A DNA stretch of 64,000 bases from Bacillota bacterium (GTDB lineage Bacteria > Bacillota > Sulfobacillia > Sulfobacillales > Sulfobacillaceae). The stretch spans positions 1 to 64,000 of the forward strand of contig JAKACZ010000024.1 of the NCBI GenBank assembly GCA_021820965.1. The letters run 5' to 3'. A program made the position numbers and the translations under genes. This document shows, piece after piece, positions 61,177 through 64,000 of this stretch; position 1 is the stretch's first letter, and each line of letters begins with the position of its first letter. The notes beneath the pieces were generated by a model, which was not told the DNA's origin, made no database searches, and worked only from the letters and a program-made list of their open reading frames with translations.

Positions 61177-61725
61177 ATGGACATCATCCGTCCGATTTTG
61201 TCAGTCGAGGATCTAGCACAGTTGCCCGACGACGGTAAACGTTACGAAATCCTGGAAGGAGATTTGGCCGTGAGTCCGTCGCCTAATCGCAAGCATCAAA
61301 ATGCTATACGCCGCTTATCATCCTTTTTTATTCAAGCGGAATCCCAGAGCCATGGAGAATGGTATCCGGCTCCTTTTGATGTGGTTTTGGATAAACATAA
61401 CGTCGTGGAACCAGATTTACTTTTTATTCGGCAAGATCGTCTAGATATTATCACGGATGCCAATGTGCAAGGCGTCCCCGATTTAGTTGTCGAAGTTTTG
61501 TCACCTAGCACCCAGGATCGGGACTTAGGCGTGAAAGCCCATGTGTATGCCCGGTTTCAGATTCCCGAATATTGGATCGTCGATCCAGATGCTGAGACGC
61601 TTACCATATACCGGTTAGCTGCTGAGGGATATCAGTTGATCGGAACGTTTCGAATTGGAGATAGCGTCGTCAGTCCGCTCTTTCCAGATTTGCCTTTGTC
61701 CGTTGCGGATATCTTTCGCGCCTAA
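61177..61725 (+). CDS. Uma2-family (DUF820) PD-(D/E)xK nuclease-like protein
   Basis: 182 residues. DGKRYEILEGDLAVSPSPNR near the start, VEPDLLFIRQDRL (catalytic Asp), then VPDLVVEVLSPSTQDRDLGV and KAHVYARFQIPEYWIVDPDA hold the E-x-L and lysine of the nuclease core. Uma2 proteins are common in cyanobacteria and Firmicutes, often near mobile DNA; their role is not known. Own promoter and strong binding site. Confidence 0.88.
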   Translation: MDIIRPILSVEDLAQLPDDGKRYEILEGDLAVSPSPNRKHQNAIRRLSSFFIQAESQSHGEWYPAPFDVVLDKHNVVEPDLLFIRQDRLDIITDANVQGVPDLVVEVLSPSTQDRDLGVKAHVYARFQIPEYWIVDPDAETLTIYRLAAEGYQLIGTFRIGDSVVSPLFPDLPLSVADIFRA

Positions 61726-62140
61726 GTTATATATCCGGTCACAGAGAATTGGTAACTACTTAGGTACCCCTTCGTCCGCCGTCTGATCTTTGCATAGTGG
61801 GTCACTCTGAGCTTTGCAGTCTCACAGATTATTTTTTGCATTTGGGGTTGTCACCTGACCGATCTCCAGTTTGTGCCATATGGGTGGTAATTCTGCCGTG
61901 TTTTTCACCCCCGACCTGAGCGCCACGGTCGTGGCATGCGACGGGCTCCTCGGCTTAGAGGTGGCCATCCATCTGCCGCGGCACGCGGCAAACGGTCATG
62001 AGGGCAGGCTGACGCCTGCGTCCATCGAGACCGAGGGAAGGCCGAGATGGGGATACGGGGGCTAGGACAGCGGTCAGGTCGGAGCCAACGCTGACTCGAC
62101 CGACGGAATGTGGTGGGTAAAGTGGGATTGGCGTCGGTAG
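61726..62140. other. Intergenic/insertion-sequence flank
   Basis: About 400 bases after the Uma2 gene, probably the end of the IS4-type remnant that follows. No gene. Confidence 0.35.
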
Positions 62141-62148
62141 ATCATCCG

Positions 62149-62583
62149 CTAGGAGATCCCGCGCTTCATCAGCGCCCAATGCCCCAGGCGCCAGAGCGCA
62201 TGGGTGCGGTCTGGGACCGTGTCCGCCCGCCAATGGCGGGCGTCCCCCCGCACTTCGACGTCCCAGCCCGCCACATTGAGCCAATAATACGCCCACTTAA
62301 AGACCAGCCACAGGTGATCCCAGCGCTCGGACGTGCCCAATTTGACACAGTTGAGGTGAAAGCCCTCCCGGGGTTTGTTCTTTTGGTCCTTGTACAATTC
62401 CTCGCAGGTAAACCGCTGCCCATAGGCGGCGACAATCGCACCCCAGGCCCGGTCGGCCAGGCCCGCCGAGACCAGTAGGAACCGAGGATCAGGGTGGATC
62501 CGGTCGGCGTAGACGACCAAGCGCCCCGCATACGATCCACCCTGGGTCTTCTTGCCATACCGCACCGGCCCGTCCAACGACAT
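62149..62583 (-). pseudogene. IS4-type DDE transposase, C-terminal fragment
   Basis: 144 residues on the minus strand. YGQRFTCEELYKDQKNKPRE followed by LGTSERWDHLWLVFKWAYYW matches the end of IS4-superfamily transposases (E in CEELYKDQKN as third catalytic residue, then the PERLDRLLLVLALAYLLL-type helix). The first two aspartates are missing. Confidence 0.7.
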
Positions 62584-62701
62584 TGGGGGGCCACCTATTC
62601 CGTTGCGCGCAGATTCTGACTACTATTGACATAAAACTGGGGATGGGGCAGGTCCGTCCCAAAGGAATTGACGAGGTCTATGGCGAGTCCTCCTGGCGGA
62701 T

Positions 62702-62860
62702 GTGCTCATGAAACGTTTAACGCCAGCCGAAATCCGCGCAGTGTACGACCAAGGTTCCGATGCGGTGGCGCGTTTGGTCACGGAGCTGTTCGATGTCATT
62801 GACCGTCTTGAGGCCAACGGAGCGAAATTGGAACGCCAGGTCCAGCGCGCAATAGCCGGA
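62702..62860 (+). pseudogene. IS66-family transposase, N-terminal fragment
   Basis: KRLTPAEIRAVYDQGSDAVA and RLVTELFDVIDRLEANGAKL form the coiled N-terminus of IS66 TnpC-type transposases. After about 62860 the similarity ends and the sequence becomes the antisense of a recombinase remnant. Confidence 0.6.
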
Positions 62861-62869
62861 ACAGTTCGT

Positions 62870-63570
62870 AACCGCCGTCCGCCGATGGACGACCTTCTGT
62901 CGGATCCAGGTATAGACCACACCAGGGCTCACACCAAAATGCTGGGCACATTGGTGAACGGTCCAGGTCTCGAGTGATGGCGACGGGCGAAACGCGGCAA
63001 TGTCATGGGCCAACCGAATCGAACAAACGGCGTAGGGGTAAAGGGGCGGCCATCGGGGGTCGGGTCGCCGGCCTCATTTAACTGGTCCGCAATGGCGAGG
63101 TCCGGTAGCGTTTGGGCAAGTTGGCGGACACGTTCGATGGTTTCGGGATGATGTTGGCGCCGCTTCCAGGGCGGTTGGGGTCGCTCGAGCGTGGGGGATG
63201 GGGTCCGTTGGCTCCGCCAACGGATGCCAACGCGCACGGTCTCGCAATCCCGGGGGCATCCAGCGTGAGTCTTCGATGAGTGCGCGGAGAAGGCGTTTGC
63301 GGTCCGCGAGGCTGGGGTTCTGCCATAATAGCGGAAGGGTGTCTGGTAGCCGACAAAATCGCGGTCGACGGGCGCGGGGGGCCTGACCGCGCGCCGCTAT
63401 GGCCGCCTGGTAATCGGCGTGCCGTTCTTGGAGGGCTTCCAGCTTGGCATTCCACCGCGGTTCTAAGGTGCGGGGGCGACGAGACGGTTGGCGGGATCTG
63501 CGTCAAGCCTCCACTGGACAGCCCGACGCCGACAACAACGGCCCTAAGTTGCATAATACGAGCGGAATGC
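62870..63570 (-). pseudogene. Large serine recombinase, C-terminal remnant, multiply frameshifted
   Basis: On the minus strand in successive frames: DPANRLVA; RTLEPRWNAKLEALQERHAD and LADRKRLLRALIEDSRW; ETIERVRQLAQTLPDLAIAD with DGRPFTPT; and then TVHQCAQHFGVSPGVVYTWI, a helix-turn-helix. This order matches the C-terminal half of transposon-type serine recombinases (D-x-x-NR-x-VA, RWN-x-x-LEAL, DRK-x-LLR). The catalytic domain is missing and at least three frame changes occur. Confidence 0.6.
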
Positions 63571-63631
63571 TCAAAAACGTGATTCTCTCGGGGTTCCAGG
63601 CGTTTTGCACTCACTAACTCGGAAACTCCTG

Positions 63632-64000
63632 CTAGTTCATAAGCTCACTTAGACGGTCTAATAAGGCCTTTTCCGAATCGCCGGGCAGCAGACGCGCGTT
63701 CTCCTGGACCAACTCACTAAGCGCTTGGGACGCTGTGAAAAATAGAGCTCGCGCGGCCTTGAGGTCAAACTGGGCGGGACGGTATTGGATTAGGTTTCGG
63801 TGAAGTGCCGTGCGTGCGCCTTCAATGGACCAGCGAAGAATCTCAAGGGGCACCTCGGTGACGGCCTGAATGGCCGCTGGCGGTGCATCTTTCTGCAACG
63901 CTTGGCGCAAGGCTGTGGCATCGTGTTCGCTTAGCTCTAAGAGTTGGCTTTGGGCCAGCTTGGCCCGTTCGACAACATCGAGTAGGCCAGGTATTCGATC
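63632..64000 (-). CDS. Hypothetical protein, partial (runs off the window)
   Basis: At least 123 residues on the minus strand, open to the right edge of the window, ending LLDRLSELMN. Helical, with LEILRWSIEGARTALHRNLI in the middle. No family recognised. The true start is outside the window. Confidence 0.5.
   Translation of the reverse strand, partial: DRIPGLLDVVERAKLAQSQLLELSEHDATALRQALQKDAPPAAIQAVTEVPLEILRWSIEGARTALHRNLIQYRPAQFDLKAARALFFTASQALSELVQENARLLPGDSEKALLDRLSELMN

Noticed and set aside
1-64000. CRISPR array
   Set aside because: No set of short regularly spaced repeats with unique spacers; the only regular array (24894-24932) is a Pho-box-like site with 11-base period.
1-64000. 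rRNA or tRNA genes
   Set aside because: I found no rRNA segments or convincing cloverleaf on either strand by eye; a covariance search would be decisive.

Overview
The window looks like chromosomal DNA from a moderately GC-rich, spore-forming Gram-positive bacterium. The best guess is a Sulfobacillus-type acidophilic thermophile. Supporting signs are strong GGAGG ribosome binding sites, many GTG and TTG starts, spore maturation genes spmA and spmB, an AroH-type chorismate mutase followed by cmk, plsC and a four-domain S1 protein, an archaeal-style nicotinate phosphoribosyltransferase, and many broken insertion sequences. The genus is an inference; no rRNA is present.

Layout. 1-1240 is scrambled IS630 and IS21 debris. 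1781-8269 is a nitrogen-compound block: an NCS1 permease and a ureohydrolase on +, then an IS3 remnant, then a formamidase-type amidase and an APC permease on -. 8395-12070 holds a group II intron-like remnant, an IS1380 fragment, a repeat protein whose 3' end was replaced by IS4 sequence, and the IS4 remnant. 12262-14130 is a KimA-like permease. 14662-27162 is the housekeeping core: panC, spmA, convergent spmB, ridA-like, rluB, pncB, a SWIM protein, a small zinc protein, aroH, cmk, plsC, rpsA-like, pit with its DUF47 partner, and DUF302. 27400-35260 carries a MaoC hydratase, a quinone-reductase-like MDR enzyme, a DrrAB-type ABC exporter, an MMPL transporter and an acyltransferase. 35746-38298 is paaABCD without paaE.

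38564-43356 is a probable nitrosative or low-oxygen stress cluster: DUF2249 proteins, two NnrS-like membrane proteins and a cysteine-free Crp/Fnr regulator. Palindromes of the form TGTGA-N6-TCACG precede two transcription units here and two more at 57.7 kb (a SufT/MIP18-like protein and a hemerythrin), suggesting one regulon.

45876-52621 is a sugar-acid catabolic region: a KdaD-like fumarylacetoacetate-hydrolase-family protein fused to an UxaA-type SAF domain, galactonate dehydratase (DgoD), a metallo-beta-lactamase-fold protein (possible lactonase), KDPG/KDPGal aldolase, a frameshifted KDG kinase and an SDR. Together they resemble a De Ley-Doudoroff route from galactose or galactonate to pyruvate and glyceraldehyde-3-phosphate. 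52622-54010 is a VapBC module lying between two imperfect ~70-bp direct repeats. 55121-57110 is a split OatA-like acyltransferase/SGNH pair. The end holds a ferredoxin, a Uma2 nuclease, and IS4, IS66 and serine-recombinase debris.
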